34,639 nucleotides of DNA, from the NCBI GenBank assembly GCA_025058055.1, contig JANXEU010000034.1, positions 1-34,639 on the forward strand. The letters run 5' to 3'. The stretch is from Candidatus Calditenuaceae archaeon. Lineage in GTDB: Archaea; Thermoproteota; Nitrososphaeria_A; Caldarchaeales; Calditenuaceae. Both the position numbers and the translations under genes were made by a program. The notes beneath the pieces were generated by a model, which saw only the letters and a list, made by a program, of their open reading frames with translations, did not search any database and was not told the origin of the DNA. Shown piece by piece: positions 1-7,902 of the stretch; the first letter of the stretch is position 1, and every line of letters begins with the position of its first letter.

Positions 1-348
1 ATGGACCGAGGAGTCGGGTTCAGGCACCTGATGGGCATAATCAAGGAGTTCTACGCCAGGCTCGGTTTGAGAGAGGTCAGATTCAGACCAAGCTACTTCC
101 CCTACACGGAGCCCTCTGCTGAGGTCGATGTCTACTTCAGAGACCTGGGAAAATGGGTTGAGCTCGGAGGGATGGGCGTCTTCAGGCCGGAGGTGACCCG
201 ACCGCTCGGCGTTCAACACCCAGTCTTGGCATGGGGTCTCGGGCTAGAGAGGTTGGCGCTGATACTTCACCGCCTCGAGGACATCAGGACCTTCTACCTG
301 AACGACCTCTCGTGGATTAGGTCAGCCAATCCGCTGGTCATCAGGTGA
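1..348 (+). CDS. pheS: Phenylalanyl-tRNA synthetase alpha subunit, C-terminal part (cut by window start)
   Basis: This is the last 115 residues of the catalytic alpha subunit that charges tRNA-Phe with phenylalanine. The visible part holds the class II synthetase core: a segment reading FRPSYFPYTEPSAEV and the motif 3 sequence GLGLERLAL, whose arginine contacts ATP. The frame is open to the left edge, so the true start and the N-terminal coiled-coil region lie outside the window. It ends 6 bases before the GTG of pheT, so the two subunits are almost certainly cotranscribed, as the enzyme is an alpha2-beta2 tetramer. The identification rests on motif 3 and on the pheT neighbour. Confidence 0.95.
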   Translation: MDRGVGFRHLMGIIKEFYARLGLREVRFRPSYFPYTEPSAEVDVYFRDLGKWVELGGMGVFRPEVTRPLGVQHPVLAWGLGLERLALILHRLEDIRTFYLNDLSWIRSANPLVIR

Positions 349-354
349 GGGGCA

Positions 355-2019
355 GTGCCAGCGATATCGATCAAGGCCAAAAAGCTAAGCTCCCTCGTGG
401 GTAAGGAGTTGTCTCCGGAAGAGGTGGCTGAGCTTCTCGCCGTAATAGGGATCTCGGTTGAAGAGGTAACTGGCGATGAGGTCAAGGCCGAGTACAACCC
501 CAACAGACCTGACTTCGCGTCGCACGCCGGTATCGCTAGAACTCTCAGGGGACTTCTCGGCATCGAAGTGGGACTTTACAGAGTGAAGGCTAGGAGTTCC
601 AAGTGGAAGGTACTGGTGGACCCCAGCGTCAAGCGAGTGCGGCCCTACGTTGTCGGTGCCGTTGTCAAGGGCTTGAAGTTCTCAGAGGATGACTTAGTGG
701 AGTTGATCGCCGTTCAGGAGGACCTCCACTGGGTTCTGGGAAGGAACCGCCGCAAGGTAGCGATCGGAATACACGACCTCGCTAAGGTGAAGCCACCTGT
801 GCATTACGTCGCACGCCCGCTGGGAGAGGTGAGGTTCATACCGCTACACGGAACTCATCCCATGACGTGTTCGGAAATACTCGAGAAGCTACCGACAGGT
901 AGAGCGTACGGCCACTTAGTGAGACAAGCGGGTCTGGCGCCGCTCATCTTAGACGGCAGGGGCGAGGTGATGTCCTTCCCGCCGGTGATCAACTCTTCTC
1001 TAACGGAGGTCACCACTTCGACCGGTGATGTCTTCATCGACGTCACGGGGACGGACACGAACGCCATTAACGGTGCGTTGAACGTGTTGGTCTCACATCT
1101 GAATGACCTCGGAGGTCGAGTGTTCACGGTCGAAATCGTCGACGGTAGGAAGAGGTTCAAGTCACCGGACCTATCTGTGAGGGAGTGGTACATCGACTTG
1201 GAGACTGTCAGCGAGTCCCTCGGGGTCTCACTCAGCGACAGAGAAGTCATAGGTGCGCTGAGGCGGATGAGGTTCGGTGCGGCGCTCAGGAGGGGGAAGA
1301 TAGTAGTCAGGGTCCCACCACACAGGACCGATGTCCTCCATCCAGTAGACTTCGCTGAGGAGGTCGCCACAGCGATTTGGAACGAATTGGTGCCCGTGGT
1401 CCCAACGACCCACGGCTTCGGTTCGGTTCACCAGAGGAGCAGGGTCGAAGAGGTCCTCAGGTCCGTGATGATAGGTCTGGGGTTCACAGAAGTCGTCAAC
1501 ACGGTACTCGTTAATAGCATAAACCTGATGAGGTTCCTGCCGCAAGACTCATCTGGTCCGGTGAGACTGCTCAACCCGGCCTCCGCGGAATACAACTCCC
1601 TAAGGACGACTTTAATTCCGGGGCTTTTGGCGAACCTAGCTCTCAACAAGCACAACCCTTTTCCCCAGCGGCTCTTTGAGGTAGGAGACGTCGTACTCTA
1701 CGACGAGTCAAAGCCCGAGATGACGAAGAGGGCCCTGAGGTTGGCGTTTGTGACGAGTCACTCACAGGCGTCCTACACAGAAGTGAAATCGTTCTACGAA
1801 GAGGTGTCGAGGTTCCTGAGGGTTAAACTCGTGCCGGTGGAAAAGGACTATCCGTTCCTAGTTGAGGGGCGGGCGGTGGCGCTGACCAGCAGCGGCGTAG
1901 AGGTCGGTTTCGCGGGCGAGGTTCATCCAACTGTGCTCGAGGAGTTCGGGGTTGAGATGCCTACGGCGGCGGTGGAGCTGGACGTGGATTCGCTCGGATT
2001 GTTTGCAGACGGACGCTGA
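355..2019 (+). CDS. pheT: Phenylalanyl-tRNA synthetase beta subunit (archaeal type)
   Basis: This 554-residue protein is the tRNA-binding and editing partner of PheS. The length fits the short archaeal/eukaryal type, which lacks the bacterial N-terminal tRNA-binding domain. The middle carries a B3/B4 editing-like segment (around residues 150-200, including PLHGTHPMTCSEILEKLP). A B5-like segment follows near residues 270-340 with VPPHRTDVLHPVDFAEEV, and the C-terminal part is the inactive catalytic-like fold (LLNPASAEYNSLRTTLIPGL). The GTG start at 355 is chosen because a G-rich Shine-Dalgarno-like stretch lies just ahead and it follows the pheS stop directly. Confidence 0.95.
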   Translation: MPAISIKAKKLSSLVGKELSPEEVAELLAVIGISVEEVTGDEVKAEYNPNRPDFASHAGIARTLRGLLGIEVGLYRVKARSSKWKVLVDPSVKRVRPYVVGAVVKGLKFSEDDLVELIAVQEDLHWVLGRNRRKVAIGIHDLAKVKPPVHYVARPLGEVRFIPLHGTHPMTCSEILEKLPTGRAYGHLVRQAGLAPLILDGRGEVMSFPPVINSSLTEVTTSTGDVFIDVTGTDTNAINGALNVLVSHLNDLGGRVFTVEIVDGRKRFKSPDLSVREWYIDLETVSESLGVSLSDREVIGALRRMRFGAALRRGKIVVRVPPHRTDVLHPVDFAEEVATAIWNELVPVVPTTHGFGSVHQRSRVEEVLRSVMIGLGFTEVVNTVLVNSINLMRFLPQDSSGPVRLLNPASAEYNSLRTTLIPGLLANLALNKHNPFPQRLFEVGDVVLYDESKPEMTKRALRLAFVTSHSQASYTEVKSFYEEVSRFLRVKLVPVEKDYPFLVEGRAVALTSSGVEVGFAGEVHPTVLEEFGVEMPTAAVELDVDSLGLFADGR

Positions 2020-2083
2020 ACTCGGTCGTTGTCAGTCGTTCTGTAGTCCCTTCTCACAATTGACCCTTGAAAGTCGAGTTCCT

Positions 2084-2089
2084 AAAAAA
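2084..2089 (-). terminator. Poly-T transcription stop after the CoA-binding gene
   Basis: Six consecutive T on the minus strand lie 22 bases beyond the stop of the minus-strand CoA-binding gene. Archaeal RNA polymerase terminates at such T-runs without needing a hairpin. The run sits between two convergent genes. Confidence 0.45.
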
Positions 2090-2111
2090 GGAGAGGATGA
2101 GTTCTAGGAGC

Positions 2112-2534
2112 TCAGCTACCGAACAGCCTCCTGTGCTCCCTCATCATGCACCTGTCCCAAACGACCTTCACGCCGTTCCTCCTAGCTAGCTCCACGGCCT
2201 CTGGGTGATAGGCACCACTCTGGAGCCAGATAGCACGAGGTTTGAGCTGCAGGGCCTCCCTGACCACGCCTGGAACTTCTTCAGCTGGCCTGAAGACCTC
2301 CACCACATCAACAGGCCCCTTGACCTCCGAGAGCGCTTTATGAGACCTCAACCCCAATATCTCGTCTGCAGTCGGGTTCACCGGGACGATCTCGTATCCC
2401 TTCTCATGCAGGTACTTGGGGACGTAATGGGCCGGCTTGGCGGGGTCCTTCGACATCCCGACGACCACGACCCTCTTCAGCGAGAGGATACTCCTCACCT
2501 CCTCATCCGAGAGGCCATCGGCGGAAACCGTCAT
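2112..2534 (-). CDS. CoA-binding (Rossmann-fold) domain protein
   Basis: This single-domain protein of about 140 residues belongs to the YccU/CoA_binding_2 type. It has the nucleotide-binding start VVVVGMSKDPAKPAHYVPKYL and the later segments VDVVEVFRPAEEVPGVV and AIWLQSGAYHPEAVELA typical of the family. Such proteins bind CoA or a related nucleotide; the physiological role is not established. I chose the ATG at 2534 over the TTG at 2543 because a TATA-like box (GTTTTATCC on the minus strand, 2556-2564) lies 26 bases upstream, giving a leaderless start. Downstream is a T6 run. It lies on the same strand as the methyltransferase and prs genes but appears to have its own promoter. Confidence 0.85.
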   Translation of the reverse strand: MTVSADGLSDEEVRSILSLKRVVVVGMSKDPAKPAHYVPKYLHEKGYEIVPVNPTADEILGLRSHKALSEVKGPVDVVEVFRPAEEVPGVVREALQLKPRAIWLQSGAYHPEAVELARRNGVKVVWDRCMMREHRRLFGS

Positions 2535-2581
2535 AACCCTCAATCGGAGGCTCTTGGATAAAACTGTTCCATGAGAACGGC

Positions 2582-3610
2582 TCAGACTTCCAACACGTGG
2601 AGAACCCTAACCAAAGACGGATGGACCCTACAGGAGTACCTCTCGACGACCATGGAGCTCGCTAAGGTCGCGGGGAGCTTGAGGCCCATCGGGTAGGCGA
2701 CCACGATCCTTCTTCCCCTCTCAAGCAGCTCGGTTAAAGAGGAGATCACGAAATCAACCAAGTCAACCAAGGAGGGCCCTATCACTCTGGTGGACCTCCC
2801 GTATGGCGGGTCCGTGGCTACTCCACCTACTCCGCCTCTCAGTGGCATCGAGGAAGAGTCTCCAGCAACGACCTCTGACTCCTCTCTTAGATTGAACGCT
2901 TTCAGGTTCCTCAGCGCCCCTCGCGTAATCCAAGTCCTTACCTCGATCCCGATAGCGTCGTACCCCAGCGAAGCCGCCTCCATGAGTATCGCACCCGTTC
3001 CCGAGAAGGGGTCGAGAAGCCTCGCGCCGATCGGCGTCCTGCTGAGGTTCACCATGACCCTCGCCTCTCTGGGTTGAAGTGTTGACGGAAGCTTGAAGGG
3101 CCTGTTGACGGGTGCCCTCCTGGCCAGTCCGACCCGATCTCTTTCCCCTGTGAGGGGTCCACCAGCTACTAGCTCACCGGCGACGTATACTCTGAAGACG
3201 GTCTCCGGTGATTCGAGATCCACTTTCAGCCCGGGCCTGACCCGATCCAGTACAGACGCAACCCATCTCTCGACCTCTACCCTTGAGGGCCTCTCGTGTC
3301 CGTGAAGTCTCAGGGCTCTTACAGCATAAGGCTCCGTGATCGCCTCAACGCTGGACTGGTCTATGTCGATGTCGGTGCCTATCAGGTCAACGTCGGCCTT
3401 CAGTGAAAGCACAGCGACTTCCTTCACTAACCCACATCTCGCTGCAACTTCCTTCGCCTGTTCGGGCAACGCCCTGAAGGTTGCCAGTCTTTCGGCGATG
3501 GGTCTCGGGTCACTCTCGACGCCTAGTACGGCCAACACAGCCCTCAGCTCTCCGAGTCCGAGTTCAGGATGGTCTCCTGACGTGAGAGCGATGTATTCCC
3601 GCTCCCTCAC
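2582..3610 (-). CDS. trmG10: THUMP-domain tRNA (guanine-N2) methyltransferase, TrmG10/Trm11 type
   Basis: This 342-residue protein is predicted to methylate N2 of guanosine 10 in tRNA. The N-terminal 150 residues fit a THUMP RNA-binding region. The C-terminal half is a SAM-dependent methyltransferase with motif I LLDPFSGTGAIL and the exocyclic-amino methyltransferase motif IV as VATDPPYGRSTR. Those DPPYG residues are characteristic of N2-guanine methylation. The GTG start at 3610 overlaps the prs stop by four bases (GTGA), which indicates translational coupling within a two-gene unit. The position methylated is inferred from family membership. Confidence 0.9.
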   Translation of the reverse strand: MREREYIALTSGDHPELGLGELRAVLAVLGVESDPRPIAERLATFRALPEQAKEVAARCGLVKEVAVLSLKADVDLIGTDIDIDQSSVEAITEPYAVRALRLHGHERPSRVEVERWVASVLDRVRPGLKVDLESPETVFRVYVAGELVAGGPLTGERDRVGLARRAPVNRPFKLPSTLQPREARVMVNLSRTPIGARLLDPFSGTGAILMEAASLGYDAIGIEVRTWITRGALRNLKAFNLREESEVVAGDSSSMPLRGGVGGVATDPPYGRSTRVIGPSLVDLVDFVISSLTELLERGRRIVVAYPMGLKLPATLASSMVVERYSCRVHPSLVRVLHVLEV

Positions 3611-4494
3611 GATATCATCGGCCTCAGGGCCTCTACCAACTCCTCAGCAACGGACAGCCTCGAGTAGATGGAGGGGACCGTGTCGGTCGATAGGACGTTT
3701 AGTGCTCCGCTCTCAAGAATTTTGCGAGCCGCGTTACCGACGAAGAGACCGTGAACGCAAGCCACAACGACCGCCGTCGCGCCTAAGGAATTGAGGGCTC
3801 TGATCGCCTCGACCATTGTACCACCTGTGCTGATTATGTCGTCGATAACGAGAACCCTGCGTCCTTTCACGCTCGTTCCCATCACTCTTACCTCGACTCT
3901 GCCGGTCCAAGGGTCCCTAGAGCTCGTGAGGGCAGCCCATTCGGCACCTATCGCGTCGCCCGCGGCCTTAGCCATAGTCTCTCCCTTCTTGCCAGGAGAG
4001 GCCACGACATCGAACTTACCGAAAGACTTTGACGCCTCCTCGGCCAGCTCGGAGGTGACGTCGACAGACACCGAGTTCAGCCCCTTCAAGTTGAGCGCCC
4101 AAGGTGAGTGCGGGTTGACGGTCACCAGCGTCCTGACACCGGTTTCGGTCAGGAGTCCAAGAAGGTGTTTGAGGCTCACAACCTCTCCCGGGAGGAACTC
4201 TCTGTCCTGCCTTGCATAGGCAAGGTATGGAACTACCGCTATCATCTCGCTGGCCCCTCTCTCCCTCAGAGTTCTCGCCAGCAAGAGAAGCTGAAGCGTG
4301 TGAACGTCCTGCGGCGGATGAGTGCCTTGAACGAGTATCGCGGTCTTGCCAGTTACGTTTCCCTCAAGCCTCATGTAGGACTCACCGTCGGGGAAGAACT
4401 TGTGGAAGACCTCGATCGCCTCCAGTCGGAGCAGCGAGGCTACCTTCCTTGAGAGCTCGGGCGAGGAGGGCCCTGCAACGATCACCGCTTCCAT
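3607..4494 (-). CDS. prs: Ribose-phosphate pyrophosphokinase (PRPP synthetase)
   Basis: This 295-residue enzyme makes PRPP from ribose 5-phosphate and ATP for nucleotide, histidine and tryptophan synthesis. The PRPP-binding signature is clear as VLVIDDIISTGGTM near residue 215. The N-terminal half has the family segments FFPDGESYMRLEGNV and PYLAYARQDREFLPGEVVS with the ATP-site Arg-Gln-Asp. The ATG start at 4494 gives the usual archaeal length. It is the first gene of a minus-strand pair with the tRNA methyltransferase and is divergent from the phosphatase gene across an 85-base gap. Confidence 0.95.
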   Translation of the reverse strand: MEAVIVAGPSSPELSRKVASLLRLEAIEVFHKFFPDGESYMRLEGNVTGKTAILVQGTHPPQDVHTLQLLLLARTLRERGASEMIAVVPYLAYARQDREFLPGEVVSLKHLLGLLTETGVRTLVTVNPHSPWALNLKGLNSVSVDVTSELAEEASKSFGKFDVVASPGKKGETMAKAAGDAIGAEWAALTSSRDPWTGRVEVRVMGTSVKGRRVLVIDDIISTGGTMVEAIRALNSLGATAVVVACVHGLFVGNAARKILESGALNVLSTDTVPSIYSRLSVAEELVEALRPMIS

Positions 4495-4549
4495 CCGTCG
4501 TGGAGACCTGAACGACGCTATTCAACCTCTTCGACGGAGCGCGTCACGA

Positions 4550-4557
4550 CTTTTAGG
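4550..4557 (+). promoter_or_regulatory. TATA-like box of the phosphatase gene
   Basis: CTTTTAGG is centred about 26 bases upstream of the ATG at 4580, the spacing expected for a leaderless archaeal transcript. It lies in the gap between the divergent prs and phosphatase genes. Confidence 0.4.
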
Positions 4558-4579
4558 TGCCGATCGGAGTCAATCCTCG

Positions 4580-5083
4580 ATGAATGCGGGGGACCTCCTG
4601 AGACGTGTGAGAGGTGTGTTCTTTGACAGGCCGCAGAACTTCGGCTGGTTTGAGGACGGCCTCGCCGCGTCCGGGAGGCCCGTCAATAGATCTCAACTGA
4701 AGTACGTGAGGAGCAGGGGGGTGGACGCTGTCCTCTCTCTCACGGAGGAACCTCTTCCACAAGAGCTGCTGATGGGGTCAGGGCTCGAATACCGTCACGT
4801 TCCCATGAGGAACCACGAGATGCCCAGCAGGGAAGAGCTGCTTCAGGCGTTGAAGGCCATCAAGGAATTCAGGTCTAAAGGTATGAAGGTGTTGGTGCAC
4901 TGCGCTGCCGGCAAGGGAAGGACAGGAACGGTGCTCGCGGCCTATCTGATGGCCACCCGTGGTCTGAGCGTCGGCGAGGCCATAACCCTAGTCAGGAACG
5001 TCAGGAGAGGGTCGATCGAGGCCGTACAGGAGGTGGGGTTGAGGTCGATCGAGGGCTCCATCAGAGGCATCCTCATGAGCTAG
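4580..5083 (+). CDS. Dual-specificity / protein-tyrosine phosphatase-like protein
   Basis: This 167-residue cysteine phosphatase removes phosphate from protein Tyr/Ser/Thr or small substrates. The active-site loop is HCAAGKGRTG at residues 107-116, matching the family pattern C-x5-R with Cys108 and Arg114. The ATG at 4580 is chosen because a TATA-like box lies 26 bases upstream and the family's N-terminal fold begins soon after. Upstream extension of the frame would run into the prs gene on the opposite strand. One oddity: where related enzymes usually carry the general-acid aspartate before a Pro-Ser turn, this protein reads MRNHEMPS, with Asn78 at that place, so activity may be reduced or use Glu80. 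Confidence 0.85.
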   Translation: MNAGDLLRRVRGVFFDRPQNFGWFEDGLAASGRPVNRSQLKYVRSRGVDAVLSLTEEPLPQELLMGSGLEYRHVPMRNHEMPSREELLQALKAIKEFRSKGMKVLVHCAAGKGRTGTVLAAYLMATRGLSVGEAITLVRNVRRGSIEAVQEVGLRSIEGSIRGILMS

Positions 5084-5292
5084 GGGCTCAGACTGCCCAT
5101 CGGCGCCTCACTGTTCGGCATGGACGTTGGTCCTCACTGCCCCTACCGTAAAGTTCCTCTGGAGGTTATAGGTCTGACGTCTCTCTGAAGGCCAGGGCCT
5201 CTAGGTGTGGCCGAGTCTTACTGAAGCAGGGCCTGTGAATTGGCAAATTCCGGTAACCCATCAAGTCCTTTATCCGGTTTCGAGATCTACTC

Positions 5293-6723
5293 GTGAGATT
5301 GAGGCACACTGATCGGGTCGAAGTGACTCTGATCGACTACGGCCCGAAGTCGAGAGTCTCTGAGAAGCAGCTTGGACCTGACGAGGTGATAGCCATTGAG
5401 GGTGCTGGAACCTTCTCGACGGTCGACCTCTCGGTCAATGCGTCTGAGCAGCTCTCGAAGGGTAAGGACTTGAGGAAGTTCTCAGCTAGAGTTCACTTCG
5501 AGTCGACAAGGCGGGGCCACGCCTCACTGACGACTTCCTTCATACCCTTCATCGAGGTCAGGTGGTGCTCGAGGGCCCTCTCGATGCTCGTCCTCAGCAC
5601 GAGGTTCGGGAGCTTCCTGCAGGAGAGTCAAAGGAGGTCTCTCGTAACGGAGGAGAAGCTGTTGATCCCCGCAGAGGTGAGGGGTACGGCCTACGAGGGT
5701 AAGGTCATCAGCGAGCTGAAGAGGACCCACGAGTTTTACACCTCGCTTGTGAGAGGCGGCATCGAGATAGAGGACGCGAGGTACCTGCTCCCCCTTGCAA
5801 CGGCGACGTCGTTCTTCTCGGCCTCGACTCTGGAGTCTCTGGTTTACCTGCTGAGGAAAGTTCGGGACGGATACGGCATCGTCACCGAGGAGTTGAGGGT
5901 TTTCGCTGACGCTGTGCGCGAAATCCTCTCATCGGTCTCACCAACACTCGTCAACTCGAGGCTCTCGTTCACGGGACAATGGACAGAGTACGTTCCGCCG
6001 GACCTCATGAGAGAGCCTGACGGCGTGATGGAGAGCCTCTTCGACGGTCTCCTCCCTCAAGACGCCAAGGTCATCGATTTCAGGAAGCTAAATGGAATAG
6101 AGTCAGTTATACAGGAAAAGGCTCACCTGATACCTCACTTTCAGGGCATGGTTGAAGCTGTGGTGCTGGAGGCGCCCTCATTAGCCGCTTACCACCAGTC
6201 GATAAGACACAGGACCGTGCCGACGTCGGTCGAGTCGATCCTCGAAGCCTCGAGCAGAGCCCTTCGAGACCCTCAGAGGTGTCTGGTGATACCGCCGAGC
6301 GTGAGGTCTTCCGAGTCCAGAACGGCCGCGTTCAAGGACGCCTGTGTGAGGGCCCTTGAGCTCCATGAGGTGTTGAGGGAAGAGGTCGGGCCTGCGGCCT
6401 CGATATACCTCATACCTCAGTCGGTGAGGATCAGAACGGTCAGAGTCTACGACCTCTTCAACCTGCTCAGCCCCTTGGGCTTTGTCGCCACTAGGACTTG
6501 TAGCGCCGCCCAATGGGAGGAGAGGGCAATAGCCTACAGGATCTGGAGAGAGGTAGAGGAGGGGGCACCGTGGCTGGGATCTCTAATAGGTGAGAAGTGC
6601 AGGCACCTCGGTTACTGTCCGGAAAGGGAGTGGTGTCCGATCATAATGAAGTATCACAGGTACTCTGACGAGGAACACGCAGTCCACAACAGACTTCCCG
6701 AGCCGCCCGAGAAGCGCGGTTAG
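5293..6723 (+). CDS. Double-length ThyX-like protein (flavin-dependent thymidylate synthase homologue, two halves)
   Basis: This 476-residue protein looks like two ThyX domains in tandem, about twice the normal subunit length. The second half has the ThyX signature RHR-x7-S intact (residues 305-315, with a Gln three residues before, Q302) and the later RTCSAAQWEERA (401-412), matching the flavin-site AQWEIR block. The first half aligns at STR-x7-S (102-112), having lost the Arg-His, but keeps S-x-R (112-114) and the DARYLLP block (161-167). The second half has IYLIP at that block, lacking its arginine. ThyX makes dTMP from dUMP with methylenetetrahydrofolate and FAD. Three cysteines near the end (436, 442, 448) could bind metal. 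The GTG start is uncertain; TTG at 5299 fits the TATA box near 5268 better. Enzyme activity is not assured. Confidence 0.8.
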   Translation: MRLRHTDRVEVTLIDYGPKSRVSEKQLGPDEVIAIEGAGTFSTVDLSVNASEQLSKGKDLRKFSARVHFESTRRGHASLTTSFIPFIEVRWCSRALSMLVLSTRFGSFLQESQRRSLVTEEKLLIPAEVRGTAYEGKVISELKRTHEFYTSLVRGGIEIEDARYLLPLATATSFFSASTLESLVYLLRKVRDGYGIVTEELRVFADAVREILSSVSPTLVNSRLSFTGQWTEYVPPDLMREPDGVMESLFDGLLPQDAKVIDFRKLNGIESVIQEKAHLIPHFQGMVEAVVLEAPSLAAYHQSIRHRTVPTSVESILEASSRALRDPQRCLVIPPSVRSSESRTAAFKDACVRALELHEVLREEVGPAASIYLIPQSVRIRTVRVYDLFNLLSPLGFVATRTCSAAQWEERAIAYRIWREVEEGAPWLGSLIGEKCRHLGYCPEREWCPIIMKYHRYSDEEHAVHNRLPEPPEKRG

Positions 6724-6756
6724 CGCCGAGGCAAGGTCATAAGGATCTCTGAGGCG

Positions 6757-7872
6757 GTGATGTGGGTTCGACCCTTGTCGGAGAAGATAACTGTTATCGG
6801 AGGTGGTGCGGTGGGGTGCTTCGCAGCTATTACGGCCGTGCTTGAAGGCCTAGACGTCATCGTTATCGATCCCAGGGGACCAATGGGCGGCGCCGCATCG
6901 AGGTCCGCAGGAATCGTGACGGTACAGCTGGACGAGAGGACCGATGTCCTTCTGGTACTGGGGAGCTTGAGGTTGCTCGGAGAGGTCGCGAGCACTTCGG
7001 CGGTTCGCACCGGGTTCCTCCAGATAGGAAGGATGGAGGATCTGAGCGAGTCGGTTGAGGCTATGAATCAAGCAGATGTGCGCTACGAGCTTTTCTACAA
7101 AGACGATGTGAGATATAGATGGCCGAATCTTCACGTTGACGAAGAGGAGGTCTCGATCTATACGGACTTAGACCTCGCGGTGGAACCAACGATCCTGGCC
7201 TCTGAAGCCTCTGAGAAGCTCTCTGAGCTGGGGGTCAGGGTGATCAGGGACGAAGTCGTCTCAATGAGGACCTCTCAGGATGTGGTCAGCGAACTTACGC
7301 TTTCCAGCGGCGAGCGGATGAAAGTGGAGAGAGTGATTCTAGCGGCTGGGGCTCACAACAACGTTCTCCTCGGCCAGCTGGGCTTGCAGCTCAGAGTGCA
7401 GGTAATAACGTGCTACGCGTACAAGTTCGACCTCGGCTCTCCGACGAACTTGCCGTGCTTCTCCGATGAACGACTCCACTCCTACTGGAGGCCTTGGAAC
7501 ACGATGATGGTGGGTGGTGGATATGACGCCGAATGGGCCGTGAGGCCGTGTTATGAGCACAGGGAACCGCCCCGCGCTTACGTCGAGAGGTCCCTCCGAA
7601 TGTTGAGGTACAGGGTGAGGACAAACGTCACACCCAAGGCTCTCTCCAGCCTCAGTGGACCCTGCGAGATCACAGAAGACCTCGAGCCTTACTTGGGAAC
7701 CGTTGAAGGCCTCTCGAACCTCGTCGTCGCCGGCGGCCTGCGGGGCTATGGCCTGATGAGGGGGCCGAAGCTGGGGGAGATGGCTTACTGTATTGCGGTC
7801 GGCAAGCGTCCGTCGCTAGATGTCGAGCGTTACGGCCTTCAAAGGCTCCTCACGTCTCACGGTCGAGGCTAG
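6757..7872 (+). CDS. FAD-dependent oxidoreductase of the DAO (amino-acid oxidase/dehydrogenase) family
   Basis: This protein of about 371 residues has an N-terminal dinucleotide-binding fold, ITVIGGGAVGCFAAI (Gly motif at residues 15-20), an acidic strand end VIVIDPRG, and the C-terminal FAD segment LVVAGGLRGYGLMRGPKLGEM typical of DAO proteins. Relatives oxidise glycine, sarcosine, proline or D-amino acids; the substrate cannot be read from the sequence. It sits 30 bases upstream of glutamate dehydrogenase on the same strand, which fits a role in amino-acid oxidation. Possible starts are GTG 6757, ATG 6760 or TTG 6775. Confidence 0.85.
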   Translation: MMWVRPLSEKITVIGGGAVGCFAAITAVLEGLDVIVIDPRGPMGGAASRSAGIVTVQLDERTDVLLVLGSLRLLGEVASTSAVRTGFLQIGRMEDLSESVEAMNQADVRYELFYKDDVRYRWPNLHVDEEEVSIYTDLDLAVEPTILASEASEKLSELGVRVIRDEVVSMRTSQDVVSELTLSSGERMKVERVILAAGAHNNVLLGQLGLQLRVQVITCYAYKFDLGSPTNLPCFSDERLHSYWRPWNTMMVGGGYDAEWAVRPCYEHREPPRAYVERSLRMLRYRVRTNVTPKALSSLSGPCEITEDLEPYLGTVEGLSNLVVAGGLRGYGLMRGPKLGEMAYCIAVGKRPSLDVERYGLQRLLTSHGRG

Positions 7873-7902
7873 ATTTCGTTTATTAACAGAATTGCTAATA
7901 AT

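Noticed and set aside
855..1370. Minus-strand open frame opposite pheT
   Set aside because: Ser/Thr-rich translation typical of an antisense shadow of GC-rich coding DNA; pheT is certain.
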